From positions 29,719 to 93,718 of the forward strand of contig CAYVHB010000011.1 of assembly GCA_964450865.1 (NCBI GenBank): 64,000 nucleotides of DNA. Direction: 5' to 3'. Made by a program: the position numbers and the translations under genes. The stretch comes from CAYVHB01 sp964450865. GTDB lineage: Bacteria; Bacillota; Clostridia; Saccharofermentanales; UBA5734. Below, piece by piece: positions 33,362 to 42,584 of the stretch. The notes under the pieces were generated by a model. The model made no database searches, was not told where the DNA came from, and saw nothing but the letters and a program-made list of their open reading frames with translations. Numbering within the stretch: the first letter of the stretch is position 1; each line of letters starts with the position of its first letter.

Positions 33362-33808
33362 TCAGATGTAGTACATACTGGTCTGGTCAGCCTGCTGGTT
33401 TGCGACTTCGCTCAACAGATCGTCCAGTGTGATGCTTGAAAGCGCCTGCACGACCGCCTGGTCCAGGCGATTGAACACCGTGATGCGCATGGCGCTGTCA
33501 ATTTCAGGTGCCTGGCCGGAAACCGTGTTTTCCACGGTTTCAAACAGGGCGGTTTCGACCGATGCCAGAATCTGCAAGACTGTAGTCTGGCTGGGCGAAC
33601 GGACCAGGCGATAACCGCCCTGGGCACCCTTGACTGAACTGACGACGTCACCGCGCCTCAGCAGGGAAAAGACTTGTTCGAGATAGATCTTGGATATGCC
33701 GAGCGTTTCGGAAATACTGCCGACCGTGATATGATCCCCGCTCATGTGTGTTTCAGCGACTTTGATGGTGGCAGCCAGGGCATACCTGCCCTTGACAGAT
33801 ATTCTCAT
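33362..33808 (-). CDS. Rrf2-family transcriptional regulator (CymR-like)
   Basis: Product of 148 residues from MRISVKGRYALAATIKVAE at 33808 (GAGGT upstream). The winged helix includes GISKIYLEQVFSLLRRGDVV and the wing KGAQGGYRL. No cysteine is present from this start, so it cannot bind an Fe-S cluster like IscR or NsrR. That and its place beside patB and cysK point to the CymR branch, which represses cysteine biosynthesis and is known to act with CysK in other Bacillota. The link to the adjacent sulfur genes is inferred from order; it is 154 bases downstream of patB. Confidence 0.83.
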   Translation of the reverse strand: MRISVKGRYALAATIKVAETHMSGDHITVGSISETLGISKIYLEQVFSLLRRGDVVSSVKGAQGGYRLVRSPSQTTVLQILASVETALFETVENTVSGQAPEIDSAMRITVFNRLDQAVVQALSSITLDDLLSEVANQQADQTSMYYI

Positions 33809-33962
33809 CGGACAGACCTCGATTAATACGGCCGGTGCGGTATCCGGCCAGAGCCTGGGTCGCACATGCAAGCCAAAGCCGTGTATGAAATACCGTGAAT
33901 GTTCAGCGCTGTCTGTGGCACGGCGTGTGTGATCCGGGCCGCATATGAAAGGGCGTGTGCGA

Positions 33963-35144
33963 TCAGCGCCCGCGTCCCAATGCCCGGACCAGGCGATTCA
34001 GGGCTTCTTCGAGCGTTGCGCGCGGGCAGGCGAGGTTGACCCGCTGAAAGCCGCTGCCGCCCTCGCCGAAAGTCGTGCCATCGGAAAGCCAGAGCCTGGC
34101 TTCCTGACGGATGCGGTGTTTGAGTTCCTGGTCAGAAAGGCCCAGGCCGCGGCAATCCAGCCAGGCCAGGTAGGTTCCTTGCGGCTCGACCAGCCTGATA
34201 GACGGCAGACTGGTCGAAAGAACATCCTGCAGAAATTCTACGTTCTTTTGCAGATAAACCAGCAGTGCGTCGAGCCAGGGGCCTCCTGATTCATAGGCCG
34301 CCCGACAGGCTGTCAGGCCCATGACATTGGGCTGACTGTAACCGGACCGGCTCACTTCCTGTTTGAAACGCCTTCTTAACTCCGGATTGGCGATCAGGAT
34401 ATTGGCGATCTGAAGCCCTGCCAGATTGAAAGTTTTGGTTGGCGCTGTGCATGTGATGGTACAGTCCTGGTATTCAGGCTGGAGGTCCTGGAAAACCAGA
34501 TGCCGGTGGCCAGGATAGACAAAGTCCTGATGAATTTCATCAGCAACGATCTTGACGCCATGCTGCAGGCAGATTGCCCCCATCTTGTTCAGTTCTTCAG
34601 CGGTCCAGACGCGGCCAACCGGGTTATGAGGATTGCAGAGGATAAACAGTTTTACATGGTGGTCCATGATCTTCTGTTCAAAATCCGGGAAATCGATATC
34701 ATAATGACCGTCGCGATAGATCAGCCGGTTGACGATCAGTTTGCGCTTGTTTTCCACAACCGATTCCCGGAATGGATAATAAACCGGCTCCTGGATCAGA
34801 ATTGATTCTCCCTCCAGGGTCAGTGTCCGGATTGCCGCGCAAAGCGCAAAGACGACGCTGGGCGTCTTGACCAGCCATTCAGGCCGGATTTGCCAATTGA
34901 ACCGGGTCTGGTACCAGCTGGCCAGGGCCTGGCAATAGTCAGGGCCTGCCGCGTCACTATAACCAAAAATGCCGTGGCGGCTCCTTTCAATCAGTGCTGT
35001 AACAACTTCAGGCGGGGCCGGGAAATCCATGTCGGCAACCCAAAGCGGGAGAACATCATCAGGCAATCCCCACTTCGCCGCAAAATCAAATTTCAGACAG
35101 TCCGTACCACGGCGCTCAATAACCGGGTCAAAATCAAAATGCAT
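33963..35144 (-). CDS. PatB/MalY-type C-S lyase (cystathionine beta-lyase)
   Basis: Product of 393 residues starting MHFDFDPVIERRGTDCLKFD at 35144 (GAGGCAGG upstream). PLP fold type I enzyme: PLWVADMDF, ILCNPHNPVGRVW, VADEIHQDFVYPG and the lysine in APTKTFNLAGLQ are diagnostic of the MalY/PatB class. It cleaves cystathionine or cysteine conjugates to a thiol, pyruvate and ammonia. It lies between cysK and the Rrf2 regulator on the same strand, consistent with sulfur amino acid turnover. Confidence 0.9.
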   Translation of the reverse strand: MHFDFDPVIERRGTDCLKFDFAAKWGLPDDVLPLWVADMDFPAPPEVVTALIERSRHGIFGYSDAAGPDYCQALASWYQTRFNWQIRPEWLVKTPSVVFALCAAIRTLTLEGESILIQEPVYYPFRESVVENKRKLIVNRLIYRDGHYDIDFPDFEQKIMDHHVKLFILCNPHNPVGRVWTAEELNKMGAICLQHGVKIVADEIHQDFVYPGHRHLVFQDLQPEYQDCTITCTAPTKTFNLAGLQIANILIANPELRRRFKQEVSRSGYSQPNVMGLTACRAAYESGGPWLDALLVYLQKNVEFLQDVLSTSLPSIRLVEPQGTYLAWLDCRGLGLSDQELKHRIRQEARLWLSDGTTFGEGGSGFQRVNLACPRATLEEALNRLVRALGRGR

Positions 35145-35202
35145 TCGTTTTACCTGCCTCAATGCCTTGAACACGCAAAATATAGAGCGAGTCAACGTTC
35201 CG

Positions 35203-35214
35203 ACCGATATCGGT
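35203..35214. promoter_or_regulatory. Perfect 12-bp palindrome upstream of patB
   Basis: ACCGATATCGGT, about 60 bases before the patB start, in a 168-base gap after cysK. Possible regulator site; no proof. Confidence 0.35.
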
Positions 35215-35312
35215 TCATCATCAGCCCGGCCGGGATGCCGAAGCACCTGAAATGACAACCAGCATCCAATCAGGCAAGTCCGACCCGCGCCAGGACCTGA
35301 TCGGAATGCGCC

Positions 35313-36248
35313 TTAGTCTTGCTGAAACAAAGTTGTCGACAAATACCGCTCGCCATTGTCCGGCAGCAGCACAACAATCGTCTTGCCGGCATTTTCCGGG
35401 CGCAAGGCAACCTGGGTGGCTGCGAAAGCAGCGGCGCCAGAGGAAATGCCTACCAGCAGGCCTTCGCTGCGGGCCAGGAGACGTGCCGTGGCGAAAGCAT
35501 CCTCGCTGCTGACGGCGACGATTTCATCAATAAAATCACGCTTGAAATTGTCCGGAACAAATCCCGCACCGATCCCCTGGATTTTATGCGGCCCCTTGTT
35601 GCCGCCGGAGAGAACAGGTGATTCAGCCGGTTCGACCGCGATAATCCTGATCGCCGGATTCCTGGCTTTCAGTACTTCTGCAACACCGGAAATCGTCCCG
35701 CCGGTGCCGACGCCGCCGACAAAAATATCAACCTGGCCATCCGTATCGCGCCAGATTTCCTCCGCTGTTGTGCGGCGATGGATGTCGGGATTGGCCGGAT
35801 TCTTGAACTGTTGCGGGACAAAGGAATGGGGGATACCCGCTGCAAGTTCCTCGGCTTTGCGGATTGCCCCGCTCATGCCCTCGCTGCCCGGGGTCAGGAC
35901 CAGCTCCGCCCCATAAGCCTTGAGCAGATTCCGCCGCTCGACACTCATGGTGTCAGGCATGACAAGAATCAGGCGATAGCCTTTGGTTGCAGCCGCAAAG
36001 GCCAGCGCAATGCCAGTATTGCCGCTGGTCGGCTCGATGATGGTGGTGCCTTCCCTGATCAGTCCGGCGTTCTCGCCAGCGACGATCATCGCGTTGCCAA
36101 TCCGGCACTTGACACTGCCGGACGGATTGAAATATTCAACTTTGGCGATCAGCCGGGCGGTGATGCCCTGTTTCTGCTTATATGCGTTCAGCTCAACCAG
36201 GGGGGTGTTGCCGATCAGTTCGGTCATTGATTTTGCGATTTTTGCCAT
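35313..36248 (-). CDS. cysK: Cysteine synthase A
   Basis: Product of 311 residues; start at 36248 (MAKIAKSMTELIGNTPLVEL) after GGAGG. PLP-binding Lys47 is in NPSGSVKCRIG, where the usual Asp after the lysine is Cys. EPTSGNTGIALA, GGVGTGGTISG and VGISSGAA are canonical. It makes cysteine from O-acetylserine and sulfide. The promoter upstream carries an inverted repeat at the start site. patB and the Rrf2 regulator follow on the same strand. Confidence 0.93.
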   Translation of the reverse strand: MAKIAKSMTELIGNTPLVELNAYKQKQGITARLIAKVEYFNPSGSVKCRIGNAMIVAGENAGLIREGTTIIEPTSGNTGIALAFAAATKGYRLILVMPDTMSVERRNLLKAYGAELVLTPGSEGMSGAIRKAEELAAGIPHSFVPQQFKNPANPDIHRRTTAEEIWRDTDGQVDIFVGGVGTGGTISGVAEVLKARNPAIRIIAVEPAESPVLSGGNKGPHKIQGIGAGFVPDNFKRDFIDEIVAVSSEDAFATARLLARSEGLLVGISSGAAAFAATQVALRPENAGKTIVVLLPDNGERYLSTTLFQQD

Positions 36249-36310
36249 GGTATTTTCCTCCATTTAACCAGCTGGGCCGGGATCGGGCGCTCAGGCGTTC
36301 TGATGCTCTA

Positions 36311-36333
36311 AAACATACTAAAAATATATGTTT
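36311..36333. promoter_or_regulatory. Candidate operator at the cysK start site
   Basis: AAACATA (36311-36317) and TATGTTT (36327-36333), perfect 7-bp arms with a nine-base AT spacer, just downstream of the -10 box. It is the best candidate site for the neighbouring Rrf2/CymR-like protein. Confidence 0.55.
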
Positions 36334-36341
36334 ACAATGAT

Positions 36342-36370
36342 ATAATAGCGGATGCCCTCGAAACTGTCAA
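36342..36370 (-). promoter_or_regulatory. cysK promoter
   Basis: Minus-strand -35 TTGACA (36365-36370, perfect), 17 bases, -10 TATTAT (36342-36347). Leader of about 87 bases. Confidence 0.8.
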
Positions 36371-36445
36371 TAGGCTCGGGGAGTATCGTTTGTAATCCTG
36401 CGCGGTTTTGCATGCTATAATGATGATGAAATCATGAAAAACAGT

Positions 36446-36539
36446 ATGAATCCGGCAACGGTGCGGTAAAAAGCCGAATATTGGCGAGCCTGGCGGGCGG
36501 CTACATGAGGAATGAATCCGGCAACCGTGCGGTGAAAAG
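36446..36539. repeat. 28-bp direct repeat before the PfkB gene
   Basis: ATGAATCCGGCAAC(G/C)GTGC followed by GGT(A/G)AAAAG occurs at 36446-36473 and 36512-36539 (two differences, period 66). Confidence 0.8.
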
Positions 36540-36552
36540 GTCAGGAGATGAA

Positions 36553-37578
36553 GTGAAAATGAAAAACGGGATAGCGCTGGCTGGCAATATCATTCTGGAT
36601 TATTACAAGGAAATTGATATCTACCCCGCCCACTCAACCCTGGCGACCATCCGCAAGGTCAGCCGGGAAACCGGTGGGCTCGTTTGCAACTGTGCCCAGG
36701 CCCTGAGCCAGATTGACCCGGAATTGCCGCTCCAGATTATTGGCCGGATCGGCCACGATGAAGCAGGGCAGTATATCGCGCAAACGATGAGCCGCCGCAA
36801 GAATATCAATCTGGACCTGTTAATCGAAGATCAAAGTACGTCCTTTACAGACGCGATGATCGATCTGACGAATAAAACCAGGACGTTCTTCCAGTTTCGC
36901 GGCGCTAATGCCAATCTCTGCGCAGACGATTTCCAGCTCGATAAACTTGAAGCATCGATCTTGCACGTCGGGTATATTCTGCTGCTCGATGAATTGGACA
37001 AACCGGATCCGCTATTCGGTACAGTTCTGGCCCGCCTGCTTCATCATGTTCAGCAAAAGGGGATTCAAACATCCATCGATATTGTCAGCGAGTCATCAGA
37101 CCGCTTCAAAACAATCGTCCCGCCGGCGCTAAAATATACGGATTATGCGATTATCAATGAATTCGAGGGATCGAAAACAACGGATATCGAAGTTCGCGAC
37201 CGCAATGGCGTATTCTTGGTTGACAGAGCCTATGCTATTTGCGCCCGCCTGCTTGACTGCGGTGTCTCAACCTGGGCCATCATCCATGCCCGCGAAGGGG
37301 CTGTAGGACTTGCGAAATCCGGTGAACGGGCCGCGATTCCGGCCCTTGACTTCCCGGGTGCAGCCATTATCAGCACGATCGGGGCTGGCGATGCGTTCCT
37401 GTCCGGATGCCTGTACGGGGCATACCGGGCGATGTCTCTCGCCCAATCCATGCAGCTGGGCATTGCGGCCGCCACCGCTTCATTGCGCGCATTCAACGCC
37501 ACGGATGGCATCTTGCCAGCTGGCGATCTCAGTCAGTATTTTAACAGCCTGCCAAAGGAATCGTGGCCGGGCTTCTAG
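36553..37578 (+). CDS. PfkB-family carbohydrate kinase
   Basis: Product of 341 residues. AGGAG (36543-36547) best suits a GTG start at 36553; an ATG two codons later is the alternative. The ribokinase fold shows IGRIGHDEAGQYIA, IINEFEGSKT and the catalytic/anion-hole motif GAGDAFLSGCLYG. It phosphorylates a sugar or nucleoside hydroxyl with ATP. The N-terminus (GNIILDYYKEIDIYP) is seen in uncharacterised clostridial PfkB proteins. Single gene; substrate unknown. Confidence 0.85.
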   Translation: MKMKNGIALAGNIILDYYKEIDIYPAHSTLATIRKVSRETGGLVCNCAQALSQIDPELPLQIIGRIGHDEAGQYIAQTMSRRKNINLDLLIEDQSTSFTDAMIDLTNKTRTFFQFRGANANLCADDFQLDKLEASILHVGYILLLDELDKPDPLFGTVLARLLHHVQQKGIQTSIDIVSESSDRFKTIVPPALKYTDYAIINEFEGSKTTDIEVRDRNGVFLVDRAYAICARLLDCGVSTWAIIHAREGAVGLAKSGERAAIPALDFPGAAIISTIGAGDAFLSGCLYGAYRAMSLAQSMQLGIAAATASLRAFNATDGILPAGDLSQYFNSLPKESWPGF

Positions 37579-37692
37579 AATCATGATCATCGGCCTCACC
37601 GTTGTCATCGATCTTCCGGGTGTCCGGATGACATTCGGTGGCCCCGGCGGCTCTGGCTATCAGGCAAGGATCGGCCCCACTGCTGATCCTCT

Positions 37693-38754
37693 TCAATTCT
37701 CCGCGATGTCAAAGAAAACGCGGTTGCGGCCGGCAGCCTTGGCCTGGTAAAGGAGCTTGTCAGCCCGGTCCAGTGCCTGGTGCTGGTCGATACGCATATG
37801 GGGTGGAACAAACAGGGCACCGATGCTCACGGTGACTTTTTTCTCCATGCCGCCAAACTCAAACGGCATGGCCTCGACTTCCCGGCGAATGCGTTCGGCA
37901 AAATGCTGCAACTGGTCGGGATGTTCCGGCGTGGTCACGATCACAAATTCCTCGCCGCCATAACGTGCGCAAAAGTCACCGGCGCGGGTGCTTTTGGCCA
38001 GGACAGCCGCGAATTGCCGGAGCAGCTCATCGCCGCAAAGGTGACCGCACGTATCATTGACCTGCTTGAAAAAATCAATGTCCAGCAGCAAGATACCCAG
38101 GCCCAGGGCGGATTGCATGCGGGTTTCGAAAACTTCGGCCATGAATGCATCGTAAGAGGTCCGGTTCATCAGATTGGTCAGATAATCGCGCATTGCCAGG
38201 TTGCTGACCTGGTTGTGCGCCCTCGTCGCAATGGTGATGAAATAGTTGGCGGAGTTGGCGACGCCGGCAATGTTCAGCACGACATTGAGGGTATGAAGAA
38301 AGCCGGTCATCGCGGGACTCAGTGACGTCAGCGGCTCCCTGCCGTGTGTCAGGAAATACACGGCGATAAAAACCGCTATTTCCGCTATAGTACCGGTCAT
38401 TTTCTGCCAGGGCTGCCAACTGGTATACATGATCAGGCCGGCCATGTTGAAAAAGAAATACTGGAAGCCGCCCGCCAGGCCAAAGACCCTGACTTCCACG
38501 ACTGCGACGAGCGTAACCATGCTGATGAACAGCAATGAGCCGAGGCTGTAACGACGCATCCGGTTCAGGATGATTGCCATGGCGGCGGCCAGGACCACCG
38601 GCACCTGAATCCAGGCAATCACTGGGCTGCCGATCCAGAAATAGTAGACCGGGGCCAGGATCGCGCAGATGATCAGGGTGTTGAAATAGACCAGATTCGC
38701 CTGATTATTATATTGCTCGGTTTCAAACAACCGCTGCAGATTACGATTTTCCAC
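37693..38754 (-). CDS. Membrane diguanylate cyclase
   Basis: Product of 353 residues. Start chosen as GTG at 38754 after GAGGCGG; GTG at 38772 is possible. Five or six hydrophobic segments (residues about 20-185) are followed by a GGDEF domain with intact YGGEEF and substrate-site DIDFFKQVND. It should make c-di-GMP in response to a membrane signal. It is about 40 bases downstream of a tiny membrane-peptide gene on the same strand. One of three GGEEF proteins here. Confidence 0.87.
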   Translation of the reverse strand: MENRNLQRLFETEQYNNQANLVYFNTLIICAILAPVYYFWIGSPVIAWIQVPVVLAAAMAIILNRMRRYSLGSLLFISMVTLVAVVEVRVFGLAGGFQYFFFNMAGLIMYTSWQPWQKMTGTIAEIAVFIAVYFLTHGREPLTSLSPAMTGFLHTLNVVLNIAGVANSANYFITIATRAHNQVSNLAMRDYLTNLMNRTSYDAFMAEVFETRMQSALGLGILLLDIDFFKQVNDTCGHLCGDELLRQFAAVLAKSTRAGDFCARYGGEEFVIVTTPEHPDQLQHFAERIRREVEAMPFEFGGMEKKVTVSIGALFVPPHMRIDQHQALDRADKLLYQAKAAGRNRVFFDIAEN

Positions 38755-38796
38755 AAAACCGCCTCGATTCACAAATCAGCCGATCATTGCTGTCAG

Positions 38797-38886
38797 CTAT
38801 TCCAGAAGAAACAAAATGATAAACGCGCTCATGATCCAGGCGACCAGGGCCATGACCCAGCCGAAATTGAACTTGCGAATTGCCAT
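38797..38886 (-). CDS. 29-residue single-pass membrane peptide
   Basis: ATG at 38884-38886, preceded by GGAGA at a six-base spacing, encodes 29 residues: MAIRKFNFGW, then a helix VMALVAWIMSAFIILFLL and a final Glu. The positive-inside rule places the N-terminus in the cytoplasm. It lies 42 bases upstream of the membrane diguanylate cyclase gene on the same strand, so it may be a small partner or regulator. Too short for similarity by eye; the RBS and helix are the support. Confidence 0.55.
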   Translation of the reverse strand: MAIRKFNFGWVMALVAWIMSAFIILFLLE

Positions 38887-39219
38887 GTCGCTTCTCCGTA
38901 TATTTTTCTTCTGAAATAAATATATCGCAAATCTGCGTCTGTTTGCTACCAGAAATTATTATTGTTAGCGAGCGAGGAAAGCCCATCATCTATACCGTCA
39001 TTTCATGGATTGCTGCAGGTTATTGCTTGTCCATCCGTTGCTTTTGAAAAGATTAATACCTGAATCGTGAAATGTTCACGCCATCCCCGTGCGTCTGGCA
39101 ATATCCCGTTTGTCTCGCTCCACTTATAATAAAGGTAGAAAATAACCATGATCCTTCGTGTAATGGTTTATCATATCAGTTATGTCCTGCAGGTCAGGTG
39201 TAATTTTGGAGCAAACGTA
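38887..39219. other. Divergent gap before the secreted-protein gene
   Basis: 333 bases with no gene. A perfect -10 TATAAT lies at 39125-39130 on the plus strand, without a well-spaced -35. Confidence 0.4.
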
Positions 39220-40296
39220 ATGAAACGGATAAAAGTGGGCCTGCTGTTATTAATTGGCATGGTGATGGTTTTTTCAATCGGCTCGGCTGCCTTGTCAGCT
39301 GTCAGCCTGGACCGCTCCGTCAGTGCCGGTTCAGTTCTGATGGATACGAGTGAAAACGCGGCGCTAAAATTCTCGGCGTTGCCTGGTTATGCCAAGGCCC
39401 TCACAATGCATCAAAATGGCACTGTATCCGTCGATTTGCAGCAGGTTCTGGCCGCTGGCACGGGTGACAATCATGGATTCAACAGCAATGCGCAGTTTAT
39501 CATCGGTTCGCCCGGCGCGGAGGTGTTTTCAATAAAAAACAATACGGATATCCCTGTCACGATCATGTTGACCCATACGTCCGGTGGCCTGACGATGCTC
39601 GGCAACGCCTCAATCGATTCTGGCCAGACCGGTTATTATTATTTCAAGATCGAGACCAACGGAATACCACAAAATACCTCGATTGCAGGGACGATTGAGG
39701 TTCGTTCCGATGTTGTAACAGCTGTGCCACCATCCAATTTGCCAACCGAAAACGCACCGGCCGATAATTCGCCAACCGAAAACGCGCCGACCGATAATTC
39801 GCCGACGGATAATGAGCCGGCAGACGAGACTGCCAGTCCTCCGCCCGTTAGCGCGCCGTCCTATCAGATTGCAACCGATTCCCAGGTTATCAATATCACT
39901 GTCGGGGAGATCTACCGCTCCTTCACGGACTTCACGACAATTTGGATGAATCAGCAGCAGAAAATGCCGATTATGAATTACACAAATGGATCAACATCCT
40001 GGACTGGCGCGCTGTATACCGGTACGAGCCAGACAAATCTGTTCTCGGCGCAGTTCTGGAATCAGTATTTTGCATACGTCAATGTCAATGGTTTCAATGC
40101 AACCAATAGTCAAATATCTGACTTCAAGGTTTTTTTCAAGCATGACAGCAATGGTGCCATCCTGCCTGAAGTTGCGGGTGTTTATTTTCAGCTTGGCGGC
40201 TCAAGAGCAATCTATTTTGCAAATGGCGTGATCGTATCGAACCAGCATTATCAATATTTCATTGATTCCCAGACCCGTGAATTGAAGGCGCCCTAG
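39220..40296 (+). CDS. Secreted two-part protein with Pro/Thr/Asn/Asp repeat linker
   Basis: Product of 358 residues; start at 39220 (MKRIKVGLLLLIGMVMVFS) after GGAG. A signal peptide ends near residue 25. Residues about 26-175 form an all-beta-looking domain (LDRSVSAGSVLMDTSENAAL ... FSIKNNTDIPVTIML) resembling small DUF1102/camelysin-like surface proteins, a weak match by eye. A linker of repeated PTENAPADNSPTDN units (about 180-215) joins a second unrecognised domain (YQIATDSQVINITVGEIYRS to the end). Probably exported and wall- or membrane-associated. Lower GC than its neighbours. Confidence 0.65.
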   Translation: MKRIKVGLLLLIGMVMVFSIGSAALSAVSLDRSVSAGSVLMDTSENAALKFSALPGYAKALTMHQNGTVSVDLQQVLAAGTGDNHGFNSNAQFIIGSPGAEVFSIKNNTDIPVTIMLTHTSGGLTMLGNASIDSGQTGYYYFKIETNGIPQNTSIAGTIEVRSDVVTAVPPSNLPTENAPADNSPTENAPTDNSPTDNEPADETASPPPVSAPSYQIATDSQVINITVGEIYRSFTDFTTIWMNQQQKMPIMNYTNGSTSWTGALYTGTSQTNLFSAQFWNQYFAYVNVNGFNATNSQISDFKVFFKHDSNGAILPEVAGVYFQLGGSRAIYFANGVIVSNQHYQYFIDSQTRELKAP

Positions 40297-40470
40297 CGTC
40301 AGGCATGAGTACCCCGATATCCTTTCAGGTGACTTTCGAATGAAAAGTACCGCCTGGCAATCGTATTATCCAGATAATACCAGACAATTCTGGTGTCGCC
40401 TCCAATCCATTTCGTTTATTGTGTGGGCGCAGATCTGTCCATCCAGCCGGCTTCCGGCCGGGAGGCAGGG

Positions 40471-42231
40471 CTACCTGTCCGTCTGCTCCTGCAGTTGCCC
40501 CTCCGGCAGCTGCCAGCAGACCCGGTTACGGCCGGCCGCCTTGGCCTGATACAAGGCCTGGTCAGCCCGATGAAGCGGGACATCGACCCGCTGGTCGGTC
40601 GGTCCGATCAGCGTTGCGCCGATACTGACTGAATAATGGATGGTTCCGGCTGCCGTATCGACATCGTTGCCGGCAATGGACCTTCGGATGCGCTCGGCGA
40701 CCCGCTCGGCGCCATCCGCGTTGGTATTGGGCAGAATACAGCCGAATTCCTCGCCACCCAGCCGGCCGATGATGTCGGAGTCGCGGATGCAGGACCGGAT
40801 GCGAATCGCGAAATCAACAAGGACGGCATCGCCTATGGCATGGCCATACGTGTCATTGACCACCTTGAAATGATCAAGGTCGATCATCAGCAGCGCTGTA
40901 GTGATGTCATAGCGCCGGCGCCGCCGCAGTTCTGTCTCAAGTATCTCGAAAAAATAGCGGCGGTTGGCCAGGCTGGTCAGCGCGTCACTTGTGGCCAGCG
41001 CGAACAGATGATCGCGATAGGATTGCTGCGCTATCGCCTGGCTGAATAATTTCCGGATGCTTTCGAGAATCGGCAGGTCAGTCTGATTGAGCCGGAGACG
41101 GCCGCGGTATCGAGCCAGGACGAGCAGGAGGCCGTCGTCCGGATTGTCCTGGGCTGCAGCACCGGTTATCAGGCATGACTCAATGCCAAGCTCCCTGAGC
41201 CTGGCCGGATCAGATCCATCCGGATTCGTCACCGTTTTTATAAGCGCACTGGCACTGGCATCAGCGTCAGTTCCATCCGGATCCGGGGCCGTATCTGCAT
41301 ACGCCTGTCTGGTAAAATCAGCAGTCAATTCCAGATTCGGTGATTGGTCCAGATCCGTTCCGGCGCTTTTCTCCCGTGTTACCCGGTTAAATTGCCAGGT
41401 GCGTGCTGGTTTTGTCCCGTGATTTCTGACGAGGCAGACCTGGTCAGCCCGGGATTTCGCAGCGATCTGGGCCAGTACCCATTGGAAATCTGCTTCAATC
41501 TGCTCATTCGCTGAAGTAAGCAGCCGTTTCGCTATTTCGCCCAGCAACTTCTCCAGGTCCAGGCGCTTGCTCTGCAACCGATACGCATACAGCAATACAG
41601 CCAGGACCGTCAGGAATAACACGGCAATGGCGACAGCCGTTGTTGTGAGCATGACCTGCAATTCGTTGCGGGTCGCCAGGTGCAGGGCCTGCACGGCCTC
41701 CGTCAGCCTGGCCAGTCCGTCCGAGTAAACGGCTTTGCCCTGCTGGTATGGTTCACCGAACATGATGGCTGCCGCGTCGGCCTGCCGGCCTTTCCTGAGC
41801 AGGACAAAGGACTCGGTCTCAAAGGCAATCAACCGCTCGTTAGCCTGGCTGACCTGATCGAGGTAAACAGACAGTTCCGGCCGCAATTGAATGGCCGAGG
41901 CAATCGCCCCGTCGAGCAAGGGCACAATCAAAAAATAGCGCCGTTCCCACGCCAGGTCACCCGTCAGGGCGCCCATCCTGGCTGACATGGTCAGCGCCTC
42001 GTCAAAGTAGCGAATATTGGCCATCGAATCGAGCAGCTGCTGTTCGGCTTGCGTCCCGGCCTGGTACCGGGTAACAGCACGGGAACCGATGCCAATCGCC
42101 AGCAAGAACAAGACCAGGATGACGGCAATCAGAACGACGAACGGTGACCTTGCGAAGGACATCGCCCGGAACAGGCGTACTGGCTGACTGAACAGCCGCT
42201 TTATAGACCGGACGGTTCGTTCATTGAGCAT
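40471..42231 (-). CDS. Transmembrane diguanylate cyclase with extracytoplasmic helical sensor and GAF-like domain
   Basis: Product of 586 residues; start at 42231, GGAG upstream. Membrane helices at about 30-52 and 198-220 enclose a helical sensor resembling four-helix CHASE3/MCP-type domains. A GAF-like segment (about 240-400) follows, then a GGDEF domain with LGGEEFGCILPN intact. It should produce c-di-GMP. It converges on the secreted-protein gene and is divergent from the VWA-TelA operon. Confidence 0.87.
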   Translation of the reverse strand: MLNERTVRSIKRLFSQPVRLFRAMSFARSPFVVLIAVILVLFLLAIGIGSRAVTRYQAGTQAEQQLLDSMANIRYFDEALTMSARMGALTGDLAWERRYFLIVPLLDGAIASAIQLRPELSVYLDQVSQANERLIAFETESFVLLRKGRQADAAAIMFGEPYQQGKAVYSDGLARLTEAVQALHLATRNELQVMLTTTAVAIAVLFLTVLAVLLYAYRLQSKRLDLEKLLGEIAKRLLTSANEQIEADFQWVLAQIAAKSRADQVCLVRNHGTKPARTWQFNRVTREKSAGTDLDQSPNLELTADFTRQAYADTAPDPDGTDADASASALIKTVTNPDGSDPARLRELGIESCLITGAAAQDNPDDGLLLVLARYRGRLRLNQTDLPILESIRKLFSQAIAQQSYRDHLFALATSDALTSLANRRYFFEILETELRRRRRYDITTALLMIDLDHFKVVNDTYGHAIGDAVLVDFAIRIRSCIRDSDIIGRLGGEEFGCILPNTNADGAERVAERIRRSIAGNDVDTAAGTIHYSVSIGATLIGPTDQRVDVPLHRADQALYQAKAAGRNRVCWQLPEGQLQEQTDR

Positions 42232-42356
42232 GTGATCGTCTCCGTGGCATGTCTATGGTATGACTATTATTAAATAATAGATCAATTTCTTCGATAAGGC
42301 AAGATTAGTGATGGCTGATTCAAGCCTGCCTGAAGCGGATCAAGCCGGCGCTGACG

Positions 42357-42417
42357 TCGGCGCCGTTCCGGCCTATTGACGCCGGTCCGGTATGTCGGCG
42401 CCGGTCCGGCTTATTGA
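42357..42417. repeat. GC-rich repeat upstream of the VWA-TelA operon
   Basis: TCGGCGCCG(T/G)TCCGGC-TATTGA at 42357-42379 and 42395-42417, with a related GACGCCGGTCCGGTATG between them. It could fold into alternative hairpins. It lies in a 353-base intergenic gap. Confidence 0.65.
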
Positions 42418-42482
42418 TTGATGCCATCCGGCTCACTGATCAACCTTTCATGAAACCTTTCGTGGTTCTTTCGGTCAGGCAA

Positions 42483-42512
42483 TTGGTGAAATAGCATGGA
42501 TTCGTATATAAT
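42483..42512 (+). promoter_or_regulatory. Candidate promoter of the VWA-TelA operon
   Basis: TTGGTG (42483-42488), 18 bases, perfect TATAAT (42507-42512), about 70 bases before the first gene. The -35 is weak. Confidence 0.5.
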
Positions 42513-42584
42513 AAGACAAGCATCATCGGTTATAACGGCAAGCCGTATTGTGAGGGGCTGATTGACCTGACTCGTAAAACTGTC

